From Terriglobia bacterium (GTDB lineage: Bacteria; Acidobacteriota; Terriglobia; Bryobacterales; Bryobacteraceae), in assembly GCA_020073305.1 (NCBI GenBank), contig JAIQFK010000002.1, positions 310,001 through 374,000 on the forward strand: a stretch of 64,000 bases of DNA, in the 5' to 3' direction. The notes beneath the pieces are model-generated. The model ran no database searches and had not been told where the DNA came from. It was given only the letters and a program-made list of their open reading frames with translations. How positions within the stretch are numbered: position 1 is the first letter of the stretch; each line of letters opens with the position of its first letter. Below, piece by piece: positions 54,427-63,217 of the stretch. A program made the translations under genes and the position numbers.

Positions 54427-55737
54427 TCAAGGCTGAGACAGGGATGCGCCAGTCTTGGCGCCCGCTGTAGAACTTGGCTGGCTATAGGTGGTGCCGAATA
54501 GGTCGGACATCACGTTCACGTTACTGTCGCAGGCATGGTTCAGGCACGGCAATCCAAGACCTCCCTCAATGGACTTAAGCAACGAGAAGTGATTGTAGAG
54601 CGTTCCACTCTGCACGCCATGGCTCCCGTAGTTCGTATCCACGATGACCAGGACTTTATTCGTAGTCGGTGACACGCTGTAGTCGTCCTCATCCCACACC
54701 ACCACGATCGCATTCTTGCCCAGCTTCCAGGCCGGAGATTCTTTGATCGCCGTGACGATGCGCCTCAGCGCCATGTCACCGCGCTGCATCAAGGCCGGGT
54801 TGAGACCGGCCTGAGTGCCGTCGTCTTTCGGATCATAGTTGCAGTAAGGACCGGCGTTACCGCGGCCATGCTGATCATTGCACTGATTTGGCGCGATGAA
54901 TGCGAACGCGGGAACCGACCCGGAGCGGAGGTCGGCGTACAGACCATTCCAGCCCTCGAAACCGGCAACGTTCGTCAAGTCGCTGCCAGGTTCGTCGCCT
55001 TCCTGAACGCTGCGAAAATACACGAACGGGTTGTGCTTGGCTGCGTACAGAGCGACGATATCGGAGGCGGACAGCGGAGGCGTGAGGGCCGGCGTGATCG
55101 CGCTGAAGTTGGTGAGATTGCTGTAAAAGCCGTCGCTGATGTTGACGCCATCCGCGCCCTGGGGCGGCAGGCTTTCCTGATAACTCTTCCACGTGCCGCC
55201 TGTCTCCGCAAGCTGGTCGGCAATCGTCTTGCCCGTCGTGTTGGCGGCCGCCGCTATGGATAGAATTCCGTCAAGGTTGTTCACGCCGGGAGGTCCGCTG
55301 GCTTCATTGGTCGTATCAATCGCAGGCGTCGCCGCATCCGTCCCCGTGCCCGCGATGGGGCAAATGTTCGGGGACGACGGATTGTCGGTGGAGACCGTTC
55401 CAGACGCGAGATTGGGAGTGCAGTCCACGTTGTGCCAATCCGGATAATTGTCGCTATGCACGCCGAAGTTCGAGCCGCCTACGATCTCGAGATAGTTGGT
55501 CAAACTCGGATGAGCGATCGCGTAGAAGTTCGTTGCTGTATTCGCGAGATTGGTCAGGGCGTTGGTATAGGGCAGGTTCGGGTTATTGACAATCTGGCCG
55601 TAGCCATGGTTCTCCATCAGGATCACAAATACGCGGTCCAGATGCGGCATGCCGGACGGAACCGGACCTTCTCCTGCGAGCGCAGAACCAACCGTCACAA
55701 CCGCCAGGTAGGCAAAAAAAACACTTCTCATTTTCAC
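54427..55737 (-). CDS. Secreted acid-phosphatase-type phosphoesterase
   Basis: 436 residues with a signal peptide (MKMRSVFFAYLAVVTVGSALA). Phosphoesterase-family motifs are RVFVILMENHGYGQIV, AIAHPSLTNYLEIVGG, TWKSYQESLPP, NPFVYFRSV, AFIAPNQCNDQHG, VVVWDEDDYS and NYGSHGVQSGTLYNHFSLLKSIEGGLGLPCLNHA. Related to phospholipase C/AcpA phosphatases that release phosphate from organic esters outside the cytoplasm. Substrate unknown. It is convergent with the kinase gene. Confidence 0.88.
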   Translation of the reverse strand: MKMRSVFFAYLAVVTVGSALAGEGPVPSGMPHLDRVFVILMENHGYGQIVNNPNLPYTNALTNLANTATNFYAIAHPSLTNYLEIVGGSNFGVHSDNYPDWHNVDCTPNLASGTVSTDNPSSPNICPIAGTGTDAATPAIDTTNEASGPPGVNNLDGILSIAAAANTTGKTIADQLAETGGTWKSYQESLPPQGADGVNISDGFYSNLTNFSAITPALTPPLSASDIVALYAAKHNPFVYFRSVQEGDEPGSDLTNVAGFEGWNGLYADLRSGSVPAFAFIAPNQCNDQHGRGNAGPYCNYDPKDDGTQAGLNPALMQRGDMALRRIVTAIKESPAWKLGKNAIVVVWDEDDYSVSPTTNKVLVIVDTNYGSHGVQSGTLYNHFSLLKSIEGGLGLPCLNHACDSNVNVMSDLFGTTYSQPSSTAGAKTGASLSQP

Positions 55738-55915
55738 TCTGCTGTCTCCTTCTCCACATGAGATTTTGAGCGGCGCCTCACCGATGTGATGCAGCGCACT
55801 CAGTGGAATGTAGCAAAGCGATGACTTTTGTTTGGTTACGGAGAAATAAATTTCCCGTGAAATTCAGGTGTCGTTATTCGAATGGTTGCTGACGATCGGC
55901 TGCTTCGGGCAGCGG

Positions 55916-56881
55916 CTACGATCTTCCCTTGATGTTTACCCACGTGTGCACGTGCGGCGCGCCGCGGAAATACCAGATCATCGTCGGACTTTCCAGTTGC
56001 CACACGTCCCATACGCCGTCGTTGCCGATGTCGAGATTCTTGTAGAACGACATGGTCAGTCCTTCCACGCCGCCGCTCGCGCGAATGTCCTTCATGGCCT
56101 CGTCGGCATCTTTCTTGCGGAACGGCATTAAGAGGTCAGCCAGCACCTTCTCTACTAGTTCCCGCTGGTCGCGCGCCATGCTGGAAACCGGAAGGCCGGG
56201 GATCGTTTCGCCGCGCTTCTTGAGTTCCACCGTTGCGCTGGCTTTCTCCTCGCGCGGATCTCCCAGCAGAGCCGCCGCGCGCTGCTTGCCGTTGAGCGCC
56301 TGAAAAACCTCGTTGGCGCGCTTGGCCTGATACCAGTACACGTTTTTCGGATGGTCCGGCGCCTCGTTGAAGTTCTGCGAAGCGTGGCCGTAGAAGATAG
56401 GGCCGCCGAATGCCGCGCCGTCTACCGAATCGCCGTCGCACCGAACCGTGCAGTGCCGGCCCGTGAGCACGAACTCGAAAGCGCCCGTGCCCGGTGTTCC
56501 GAACAGCGCGGCCGAATATTGGCCCAGTCCGCCGCCGTCCTCCTGCATGTGGTACATCACCTTGTCGATGAACTCCGGATTGTGCAGCCCCCGGAAGATC
56601 TCGTCGATCATGGCCTGCTGGTCCGCGTTGAAGAACTCAGCGATCTTGAAGGGCGTGATCATCCAGTTGGCGTCCACTTTCGAACGCAGCGGATCGTTGA
56701 AAGGAAACACGACCTTCGCCGTCTGTGCCGGCGTCAGACTCTGGTAGAGCGACGTCACCACGGTTTCGGACGGCCCCGCGATCCGGCTGGCCGCATGTGC
56801 CGCCGCAAGACCCACGCCGCCCAGCGCCGCGGTCTTGAGAAACTCCCTTCGCGCCACCCCATCGCAATCCGGACAAGACAT
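55916..56881 (-). CDS. DUF3500 family protein with Tat-type signal
   Basis: 321 residues from MSCPDC, preceded by GGAGGAG. The N-terminus RREFLKTAALGGVGLAAAHAASR is a Tat-like signal. DUF3500 features are VFPFNDPLRSKVDANWMITP, FEFVLTGRHCTVRCDGD, FGGPIFYGHASQ and, at the end, PTMIWYFRGAPHVHTWVNIK. Role unknown; the two late His residues may bind metal. Cys-rich start (CPDC) is unusual ahead of a Tat motif. Confidence 0.85.
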   Translation of the reverse strand: MSCPDCDGVARREFLKTAALGGVGLAAAHAASRIAGPSETVVTSLYQSLTPAQTAKVVFPFNDPLRSKVDANWMITPFKIAEFFNADQQAMIDEIFRGLHNPEFIDKVMYHMQEDGGGLGQYSAALFGTPGTGAFEFVLTGRHCTVRCDGDSVDGAAFGGPIFYGHASQNFNEAPDHPKNVYWYQAKRANEVFQALNGKQRAAALLGDPREEKASATVELKKRGETIPGLPVSSMARDQRELVEKVLADLLMPFRKKDADEAMKDIRASGGVEGLTMSFYKNLDIGNDGVWDVWQLESPTMIWYFRGAPHVHTWVNIKGRS

Positions 56882-57021
56882 GCTTTTCTCCTCCCAGCGC
56901 AACGTTATCTCACTTTCCCTGTGACGAAGCAAGGTGGGAAGGGTTTGCCCCCGCGCGGCCGCCGAGCCGCGGCCCCACCCACTTACCGTAAGCCCCCCAC
57001 CCGCCCCCGTCTCCCGATGCT

Positions 57022-57480
57022 ATGATCGTCGCCATGATCGCACCTGATGTTGCTTCCGAGCTCGATCACGTTCTCGAAAGCTCGTCCAAACGCCTGCTGG
57101 CCATCAGTGACGAGTCTGCCGGCCGGCATCCGGCTCCGGAGTCATGGTCCAAGAAGGAGATCATCGGCCATCTCATCGATTCGGCGGCGAACAATCATCA
57201 AAGGTTTGTCCGGCTGCAGCTCGAAGAGAGTCTGGTGCTGCCGTCGTACGAACAGAACGGCTGGGTGCGCTCGCAGAATTATGCCGGTCGACCGTGGCGC
57301 GATCTGGTCGAGCTATGGCTGGCCTACAACCGGCACCTGATCCACATCATCCGCCATGCGGATGCCGGCGCGGCAAAGCACATCTGGAAAGCGCCTGCAG
57401 GCGATACCGAACTGCAATTCCTCATCGAGGATTATCTGCGGCACCTGCGCCATCATCTCGCGCAGATTTTGGAGGGCTGA
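57022..57480 (+). CDS. DinB-superfamily protein
   Basis: 152 residues; a second ATG at 57034 is equally plausible. Helical DinB pattern: SWSKKEIIGHLIDSAANNHQRF with His, then late DYLRHLRHHLAQIL, giving the usual metal-binding His positions. It lacks a substrate clue. Its last 59 bases overlap the 3' end of the heparinase-like gene on the opposite strand. Confidence 0.85.
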   Translation: MIVAMIAPDVASELDHVLESSSKRLLAISDESAGRHPAPESWSKKEIIGHLIDSAANNHQRFVRLQLEESLVLPSYEQNGWVRSQNYAGRPWRDLVELWLAYNRHLIHIIRHADAGAAKHIWKAPAGDTELQFLIEDYLRHLRHHLAQILEG

Positions 57481-58828
57481 TCGCGACGGCCTCGTGCAGC
57501 CGCACGCCAGTCTGCACTTTGTGCGGCAGCTTTAAGGGAAGTATCCCGCCGGCGTCGGTGGTTCCCTCGGTCATTTCCTCGTCGTCCACTTCGATGGCGT
57601 ACGTGCAGTGTGGTTTGAGCCCCAGCACGAAAGCCTCTTCGTCCTCATTGAGAATGGTTTGAAACTTCTTCGCGTTCTTGCCGAAGAACACCACTGCCGT
57701 GTCGAGCGACATCGGTTCCGACGCCAACTGCGCATTGATCACGGTCACAGTTCCGTTGTCAAACAGCTGCAGCTCGCCATCGAAATAACCCAGCCACCGG
57801 GCCGATTCGTCCCAGCTCGACCGGACGAACAGGCGTCCGAATAGCTCGTCGTGGAAGACCAGCGGCGTCAGGTAGTAGCTCAATCCTGGGTGATACGGAT
57901 TAGCCCATAGAAATTCGTAGGGCGCGCCCAACGTGCTTCGCAGCATGAAATTGTCGTGCATCAGCCAGCCCTGCAGGATCTGGCTTTCGGGCGCATTGAC
58001 ATCGTAGGGAAGCATCGCCAGTTCGGCCGCCCGTGCCATGGCGGCGCGTTGCACATCTGGCTCTCCACCTCCTTTCGACGCGGGAACGCGATACTCGCCT
58101 TCCGGCGCGGGATACGTCGCGGGGTAAAAGCTGACCAGGTCGTAGATCGGCAGGTTCTTGAAAAACGCCGGCACGGATTCGCGCAGATCGATGTTGAGAT
58201 TGTCACGGATGGCGTGCAGCATTTCGAAAAGTGCGTAGAAATCCTCGCGCGCTACCACGTTACGGCCCGCCACCAGGGCGGGAGCCACTTCGCCCCGCCA
58301 CCACGTCCGGATCACGTGGTCGAGCTCACGTTCGGAGACTTCCTGCATGTGATCGGCGAGAGCGATCGCCGCCAGCGCGCGCGAACGGGCGGCGGACACC
58401 GACCGGTCGCGGCCGGTCTGCTGGATACCCTTGGCGAGTTTTGCCGCCAGCGCTTTCGATTGCGTGGGCGTCAGCAGATCCTGGCACCAATCAAACACCA
58501 GCGCCAGTTGTCGAAGATCCGTTCCCGGCCCCAGCGCCCAGGTCACCGCGCTTCGACCGCTCTTTTGATCTGCGGCTACCCGGTAGTAAAGCGCGTCGGC
58601 GAATCCCGGTTCTGGCATCGGGGCGTGGCCGGCCATCAACAGCTCGAACTGCTGCCAGCGCAGCGACCGGCGCTGCTTCTCTTTCTTCAACCGCTCGAGC
58701 CGCTGCCGGCCCAGTAACAGTCGCGGATGGTCCGTATAGACGTGCACGCTCTCTTCCTGGCTCTGCGCCGCCAGCGCAACCCAGGCCGATAATGCCAGAA
58801 CGGAACCCACCCAGAACCGGTGTGACAT
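57422..58828 (-). CDS. Exported heparinase II/III-like protein
   Basis: 468 residues from MSHRFWVGS; a longer start 39 bases upstream lacks a proper signal. Signal peptide (VGSVLALSAWVALAAQ) then HPRLLLGRQRLERLKKEKQRRSLRWQQFE, a typical N-terminal cap of secreted alginate/heparin-lyase-like proteins. A long alpha-helical part follows with HDNFMLRSTLGAPYEFLWANPYHPGLSYY, and the C-terminus is beta-rich (~350-468), like the hydrolase/lyase two-domain layout. The catalytic residues cannot be confirmed. The 3' end runs 59 bases into the DinB gene. Confidence 0.6.
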   Translation of the reverse strand: MSHRFWVGSVLALSAWVALAAQSQEESVHVYTDHPRLLLGRQRLERLKKEKQRRSLRWQQFELLMAGHAPMPEPGFADALYYRVAADQKSGRSAVTWALGPGTDLRQLALVFDWCQDLLTPTQSKALAAKLAKGIQQTGRDRSVSAARSRALAAIALADHMQEVSERELDHVIRTWWRGEVAPALVAGRNVVAREDFYALFEMLHAIRDNLNIDLRESVPAFFKNLPIYDLVSFYPATYPAPEGEYRVPASKGGGEPDVQRAAMARAAELAMLPYDVNAPESQILQGWLMHDNFMLRSTLGAPYEFLWANPYHPGLSYYLTPLVFHDELFGRLFVRSSWDESARWLGYFDGELQLFDNGTVTVINAQLASEPMSLDTAVVFFGKNAKKFQTILNEDEEAFVLGLKPHCTYAIEVDDEEMTEGTTDAGGILPLKLPHKVQTGVRLHEAVAISPPKSARDDGAGAADNPR

Positions 58829-58991
58829 GAATTCCGATTGTGTCATAGCGCCACAGCCGGGCACCACGACGCCCCAGAAGAGAGTGTGGGGCGAGCTGTC
58901 TGCACTTGAAGAATCAATAAGTTAGGAGCGTTCAGAGTTGGCCGCGCTGTTGCTATTCAGTTTGTGAATTGGCGAAGTAACTTGTAACCTG

Positions 58992-59127
58992 CCCTCTGCT
59001 GCAACAGGCAGGATGAGACGGAAGCGGGCAAGAAGAAACAGCGTGCTTGCGGGAGCCGATGTTTTAGTGGTTGTTTTAATGCTCGCCGCTGAATCGTTTT
59101 GCTGGTTGCATCAGAGGGGTTTTTTTT
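58992..59127 (+). ncRNA. Candidate structured small RNA with 3' U-tract
   Basis: A 14-position closing stem (CCCTCTGCTGCAAC at 58992-59005 with GTTGCATCAGAGGG at 59105-59118; one mismatch) encloses ~100 bases, and eight T follow directly (59120-59127). Inside is a second stem of about 8 bp (GCGGGAGC with GCTCGCCGC, one bulge). Size and layout recall 6S-type RNAs, but I cannot identify a family. The 58868-59339 gap contains no convincing protein gene; a 567-base minus-strand frame there lacks familiar features. Confidence 0.55.
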
Positions 59128-59285
59128 GGATACGGATTTTTGCTTCTCTCCAGGGATCAGGGTTGCGGTAGTTATCTGGCGTTCTTGGTGAAGGACAATC
59201 GGACGCGGAACCTTTCCAGGAATGGCAGGAAATAGCAGGTTGCCCGGATAGCCCGCCGCCGGATCCCAGCTCGACAACGGGCGGA

Positions 59286-59341
59286 CCGCATCGGACGAGC
59301 TCCAGAACGTCGGGGGGCTGGCCGATGCGGTTTTTTCTTTT
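59286..59341 (+). terminator. Rho-independent terminator on the plus strand
   Basis: CCGCATCGG (59286-59294) pairs with CCGATGCGG (59322-59330), an inner AGCTCC/GGGGCT stem extends it, and TTTTTTCTTTT follows. There is no plus-strand protein gene directly upstream, so it may end a non-coding transcript from the 59.0-59.3 kb region. Confidence 0.75.
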
Positions 59342-59633
59342 ACCAGGCCAGTGTTCCGGTCCGGGGTTCTTCCTCCAAGCTCGGCAGGTAGAGGGTCTTG
59401 CAGTGTTCGCACCGGTAAATCTCGGCCTCCGGCCCGAACTTGCGCTTGACCTCGTCCCCGAAGAAGTACCAGCGCTTTAGATGGCCCGCGCACAACTTCC
59501 CTTTGGCGTCTTTCTCGTTGCACGCGCGCATGCGCGGAATCCTGCGTTTGACCTTGGTGCCATCGCTTAGCGTGTCCACCAGCTCCGAGACCGGAACCGG
59601 CCTGTCGGACACCTTATATTTCGGGTTTGCCAT
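59340..59633 (-). CDS. Small CxxC-containing conserved hypothetical protein
   Basis: 97 residues. Cysteine pattern C..C with GHLKRWYFFGDEVKRKFGPEAEIYRCEHCKTLYLP suggests a zinc-ribbon-like site (CxxC near the C-terminus and a Cys before KGKLC). Gene stop overlaps the plus-strand terminator. It is divergent from rpmB. No function known. Confidence 0.65.
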   Translation of the reverse strand: MANPKYKVSDRPVPVSELVDTLSDGTKVKRRIPRMRACNEKDAKGKLCAGHLKRWYFFGDEVKRKFGPEAEIYRCEHCKTLYLPSLEEEPRTGTLAW

Positions 59634-59661
59634 TCCAACGAAGTATATCAGGGGTGACGGT

Positions 59662-59691
59662 TTGCGTTCCCGCTGATGCCGTTGTTACAAT
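59662..59691 (+). promoter_or_regulatory. Likely promoter of rpmB
   Basis: TTGCGT, 18-base spacer, TACAAT (5 of 6 bases match TATAAT), ending 35 bases before the rpmB start. Confidence 0.45.
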
Positions 59692-59726
59692 ACAAGTTCA
59701 GTATTTTAAAGGAGATTTCTGTCCCC

Positions 59727-59918
59727 ATGGCGAGAGTATGTGATGTCTGCGGTCGTGGGCCGCAATTCGGCCACCGCATCAGCCACGCTCACAACGTGAC
59801 CAAGCGCCGCTGGAACTTGAATCTGCAAACCGTTCGCGCCATCGTGAACGGCGCTACCAAGCGCCTCCGTGTCTGCACGTCCTGCATCCGCAGCGGCAAG
59901 GTCCAAAAAGCCGCGTAG
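59727..59918 (+). CDS. rpmB: 50S ribosomal protein L28
   Basis: 63 residues from MARVCDVCG, with AAAGGAG upstream; an in-frame start 51 bases earlier gives a non-homologous leader. Conserved L28 segments: [30 protein letters not shown] and [14 protein letters not shown]. The two CxxC pairs mark the zinc-binding variant. Its stop codon is 9 bases from the convergent stop of the PHP-like gene. Confidence 0.96.
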   Translation: MARVCDVCGRGPQFGHRISHAHNVTKRRWNLNLQTVRAIVNGATKRLRVCTSCIRSGKVQKAA

Positions 59919-59927
59919 AAGCAAGCC

Positions 59928-62042
59928 TCATTTTTTCAAGAAAATAGGCTGTGTAAACGCGCCGTTTACGGCAGAGTCCCAGGCCGCAAACCGCACCCAC
60001 TTCTGCTTCGACAGGTCCACCGGAATCTCAAAACGCTGCTTACCGAATGCCTGCGCCTCGCGCGTGGGAATGACTTTGCGGTCCACACGTTCGCCATCTC
60101 CCCAAACCACCTCGACGAACTCCAGCGGAAACGTCCACTCCACATCCGCCGTGATGCCGGATGGATTCACACGGAAATCCCCAAGGAGGACCTCGCCCGT
60201 TGAGACGAAGAAGTCGCCTGCGCGCAACGCGCGGTTGAGCGCAGTCCAGTCCGCCGCAGGCGGCAGGACGTCGAGCTTCACGTAGTTGACGTTGAAATCG
60301 CCGTAGAGATCGTAATCCGGAAATTTCTTGTAGGTGTCGACCTCGCCCACCAGATATTTCGGCCCATCCCAGTTGTTCATGTCGTCGAGAGTGGAGAAGC
60401 AGCGCTTCTCGCACAATCGCGATTCCGAAAGATCCACGGGCATCGCTTTGAACCCCGCTCCCAGCCATTGGTCGCTGCGGAAGTAGTCCTGCTCGCGGAT
60501 CCGGTCGGGATAGAATGTCGAGCCCTTCGTGCGCGGATGCGTCTGCCACACCAGCGCGTCTTCGCGGCGGAGCATGTCGAACAATTCGCCGGCGTTGGCT
60601 GGGTGATACACCGTTCCGTATGGATCGTCCGGCTGCATAAAACTTTGTCCGGCAGTTCTCGCGTGCGTCCAATACACCGGCTTGGGAAACAGCAGGTTGT
60701 AGTGGCCGCCGAGATACTCGTTGGCTTCCTCGCCGGGCAGGATCAGGAAATCGCGATCGGAGTGGCGTTGGCAGGCTTCGTAGTAGTTGCGCAGCTCCTC
60801 GAGCCGCACGCGCCCGGTGTCTCGCGCATGGCCGTCTCCGTGGAAGTCGTCGAGCATGACGATGTTCACGCCCAGGTCGCGGATTGCCGGGATCCATGGC
60901 GGCTGGACGTCCAGGCTGCCCGTTTTGGCGAGCTCCTCCGCGAACGCCGTGTGGAAATGGGTAGCCATCACCTGGTAGCCGGGCAGCGGGCGGAAGCGGT
61001 CGCCGTGCGTGTATGCGAGAGCCGCGTCACGCGTGGAAGCGGCATCGCCGGGGGCCAGGTAGAAATAGACCGCCATGCGCTGCCAGGTGCCCGGTGGGGC
61101 GTTGTAGAGCGCGTAGACCTGTTCGATCCAGGTAGGATCGTAGCCGCCCGCCGTGTCGCCCTGGCGCACGCCGAGCGAGAAGCTGCGCGCATTCTTCCTG
61201 TACCAGACATAACCGGAATTCACTTCGATTTCGCGGGCGAAGAAAAACTGGTGCGGCGGCGGAAAAACGGCCAAACTGCCTCTCGCGCCCTCGGCGATGG
61301 CCAGCCGGTTGCGCGCCACCAGCGGAACGGCGTCGCGATTTGGTGTGCCGCCGAATTCATATCGCTGCGGATTTCCCGCGGCATCCCGCCATGTGACACG
61401 CTGCAGTTGGTCAAGCGAAAATCCGCCAAGTCCGGCGGTGTACTTGTACGCTACCGAGGGCTGATCGTTCTTGGCGATGGCTTCCATGCGCAACAGGTTG
61501 GAGCCCTGATACGCCGTGAACTGCAACCTTCCGGAAAAAATGCCGAGCGACAAGCCGGGAAACGAGATCTCCAGCCGCGCGCCCTCCTGCCGCACCTCAC
61601 ACGAATGCGTGTCGAAGGAGGACGAGGCGCGCCGGATCTCCTCCGGCTTGCGCGGCAGGCCCTGAGCCTCACCGCGCCCCGGAATGACAAGCGGCGCGTC
61701 CCAAAAAACATCCCAGCGATGCTCGTCCGGGAGTCCGTGGGCGGCGCGGCGCACACCGCTCACGGTGGTGATTTCCGGAACGAGATCGCGCCCGAGGAGA
61801 ACCCCATCCGCCGACAGTTCCCGCACTACCGGGGCCGCGTGGTCAATGCCGAACGCCGCGCGGAGGTGTGTACCGTGTTCCCCTGTCCAGGAAATGTCGA
61901 GCGTTTCGCCGTGTGCGCGCACCTCGAATGCTTGTGGTGCGGCGATGCCGTGCAGCGTACAGTTGAGGGGGTCCGCGGAGAGTAAGGAGGCCGCCGGAAA
62001 TAGAAGTGCCAGTGAGAGGCCGACTCCGCCTCGCCGCCGCAT
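59928..62042 (-). CDS. Exported PHP-like metal-dependent hydrolase candidate
   Basis: 704 residues with a signal peptide (LSLALLFPAASLLSADP). The N-terminal half is beta-rich with an Oar-like or sugar-binding look. The C-terminal half has MATHFHTAFAEEL, DDFHGDGHA, LPGEEANEYLGGHYNLLF and a HPRTKGS stretch, reminiscent of the metal-binding motifs of PHP/amidohydrolase-type phosphoesterases. It may act on a cell-surface polymer. It is the last gene of a four-gene operon on the minus strand, 7 bases after the 67-residue gene. Confidence 0.6.
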   Translation of the reverse strand: MRRRGGVGLSLALLFPAASLLSADPLNCTLHGIAAPQAFEVRAHGETLDISWTGEHGTHLRAAFGIDHAAPVVRELSADGVLLGRDLVPEITTVSGVRRAAHGLPDEHRWDVFWDAPLVIPGRGEAQGLPRKPEEIRRASSSFDTHSCEVRQEGARLEISFPGLSLGIFSGRLQFTAYQGSNLLRMEAIAKNDQPSVAYKYTAGLGGFSLDQLQRVTWRDAAGNPQRYEFGGTPNRDAVPLVARNRLAIAEGARGSLAVFPPPHQFFFAREIEVNSGYVWYRKNARSFSLGVRQGDTAGGYDPTWIEQVYALYNAPPGTWQRMAVYFYLAPGDAASTRDAALAYTHGDRFRPLPGYQVMATHFHTAFAEELAKTGSLDVQPPWIPAIRDLGVNIVMLDDFHGDGHARDTGRVRLEELRNYYEACQRHSDRDFLILPGEEANEYLGGHYNLLFPKPVYWTHARTAGQSFMQPDDPYGTVYHPANAGELFDMLRREDALVWQTHPRTKGSTFYPDRIREQDYFRSDQWLGAGFKAMPVDLSESRLCEKRCFSTLDDMNNWDGPKYLVGEVDTYKKFPDYDLYGDFNVNYVKLDVLPPAADWTALNRALRAGDFFVSTGEVLLGDFRVNPSGITADVEWTFPLEFVEVVWGDGERVDRKVIPTREAQAFGKQRFEIPVDLSKQKWVRFAAWDSAVNGAFTQPIFLKK

Positions 62043-62049
62043 GGCGGAA

Positions 62050-62253
62050 TCAAATCTCCGGGTAGAATTCGAAGAACGCGTCGAGCGACTCCAGAAGCTG
62101 CTTGCGAATCTCTTTTTCGCTCGAGCCCTCGATGAGATGCATGGTCACCGAGGCTTTGCGGCCGTTCTTGAGTACGACGGAAGCTTCGCCCACCGATTCG
62201 AGTTCCTCGCTCGGCAGCAGACGTACGCCGTAGACCAGCGCCAGCTTCGCCAT
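62050..62253 (-). CDS. Small conserved hypothetical protein
   Basis: 67 residues, a compact alpha/beta-like pattern (LVYGVRLLPSEELESVGEASVVLKNGRKASVTMHLIEG.., then EKEIRKQLLESLDAFFEFYPEI). Start shares one base with the stop of the preceding membrane-anchored gene (TGATG). Unknown role within this operon. Confidence 0.6.
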   Translation of the reverse strand: MAKLALVYGVRLLPSEELESVGEASVVLKNGRKASVTMHLIEGSSEKEIRKQLLESLDAFFEFYPEI

Positions 62254-62759
62254 CAGATGAACATTTCTTCGTCTTGCGTGGCGTGATCGACCGACTCGCG
62301 CCGGCTGTGCGCCACCACCGAAAGCGCCGCGCGAATGCCGTGCATGATGCCGTCCACCTGCCTGACGGGCTTGAGAATCGCAGCTTTCACGTTCTCGCTC
62401 GCCTGCTGCACCTGCTCAATCGTCAAGTCCACTGCGCCATCAATGCGCGCCACCTGAGCGCGCGCGCGATCGCTCGCCTCTTTGACGACTTCGCCTAACC
62501 GGTCGACATGCACCTGCAGGGTTTTCACCACCTGCGTGGCATCGGTGGTCATCTGCGAGAATTTGGGCGAGTTCTCATCCACGAAGCGCCGGACCGTGCC
62601 GAGGATCGGCGTCAGCGCCTCAGCCACCGGCAGCAGCTTGTCCTGCGTGGCTTTCGTCACACGGTACATGGCGAAGACCACGAAGGCCTGCACCGCAAAG
62701 GCCGCCACCGCGAGAAACACACCGATCGTAATCACCCACCGAAAAACATCTTCTGACAT
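62253..62759 (-). CDS. Membrane-anchored coiled-coil protein
   Basis: 168 residues from MSEDVFRW; the 42-codon upstream extension overlaps the YtxH gene and is not credible. One membrane helix (~9-31), then a long helical region (VVKTLQVHVDRLGEVVKEASDRARAQVARIDGAVDLTIEQVQQASENVKAAIL) resembling coiled-coil or chemoreceptor-like helices. Starts 4 bases after the YtxH gene stop. Confidence 0.7.
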   Translation of the reverse strand: MSEDVFRWVITIGVFLAVAAFAVQAFVVFAMYRVTKATQDKLLPVAEALTPILGTVRRFVDENSPKFSQMTTDATQVVKTLQVHVDRLGEVVKEASDRARAQVARIDGAVDLTIEQVQQASENVKAAILKPVRQVDGIMHGIRAALSVVAHSRRESVDHATQDEEMFI

Positions 62760-62763
62760 TCTG

Positions 62764-63072
62764 TTAGTGAGCCGCTTGGCCCTCGGGCGTTGCCGGCTGT
62801 CCCACAGCCTCGCGGTAGGCCTGCTTGCCGGCCTCCACGGCCTCTGCCAGAGTGTCTTTCTGGCGGCCAATGGCGTCTTTTCCACGCTCGATGATCTCGC
62901 TGGCGCCCTCTCGCAACTCGGAACCGCGCTTCTTGAGATACTCCTTGCCTTCGTCTGCCTTCCCCTTCAGCAGCTCTCTGGTCTCCTGACCGGACTTGGG
63001 GGCAAAGAGCAGCCCGAGCCCGACGCCCACGCCCACACCCAATAGGAAACTCGCCAGGTCTTCTGTGTCCAT
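62764..63072 (-). CDS. YtxH-domain protein
   Basis: 102 residues. N-terminal Gly-rich hydrophobic segment (FLLGVGVGVGLGLLFAPKSGQETRELLK) then an amphipathic helical tail rich in Lys/Glu/Ala (EYLKKRGSELREGASEIIERGKDAI), the YtxH/gas-vesicle-like pattern of small stress-linked membrane proteins. First gene of the four-gene operon; divergent from recX. Confidence 0.85.
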   Translation of the reverse strand: MDTEDLASFLLGVGVGVGLGLLFAPKSGQETRELLKGKADEGKEYLKKRGSELREGASEIIERGKDAIGRQKDTLAEAVEAGKQAYREAVGQPATPEGQAAH

Positions 63073-63217
63073 TTTTGCTCCTTCGTTTCAGGCCCGGCTT
63101 CCGGGATTTTTTCTAACGGAAACCCGTCCCGCCTCGTTCTGTTTCAGTATACTCCGCGGAGCGATTCAGAGGTTTACTCTTCCGCGTAACGCGATTAAAC
63201 TCAGTACGGCGGAAACG

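Noticed and set aside
58957-59523. 188-residue minus-strand frame over the candidate ncRNA
   Set aside because: Composition is not protein-like, it overlaps the small CxxC gene in another frame, and no domain is recognisable.
60468-61985. 505-residue open frame on the plus strand
   Set aside because: Antisense to the PHP-like secreted protein gene, with no familiar domain.
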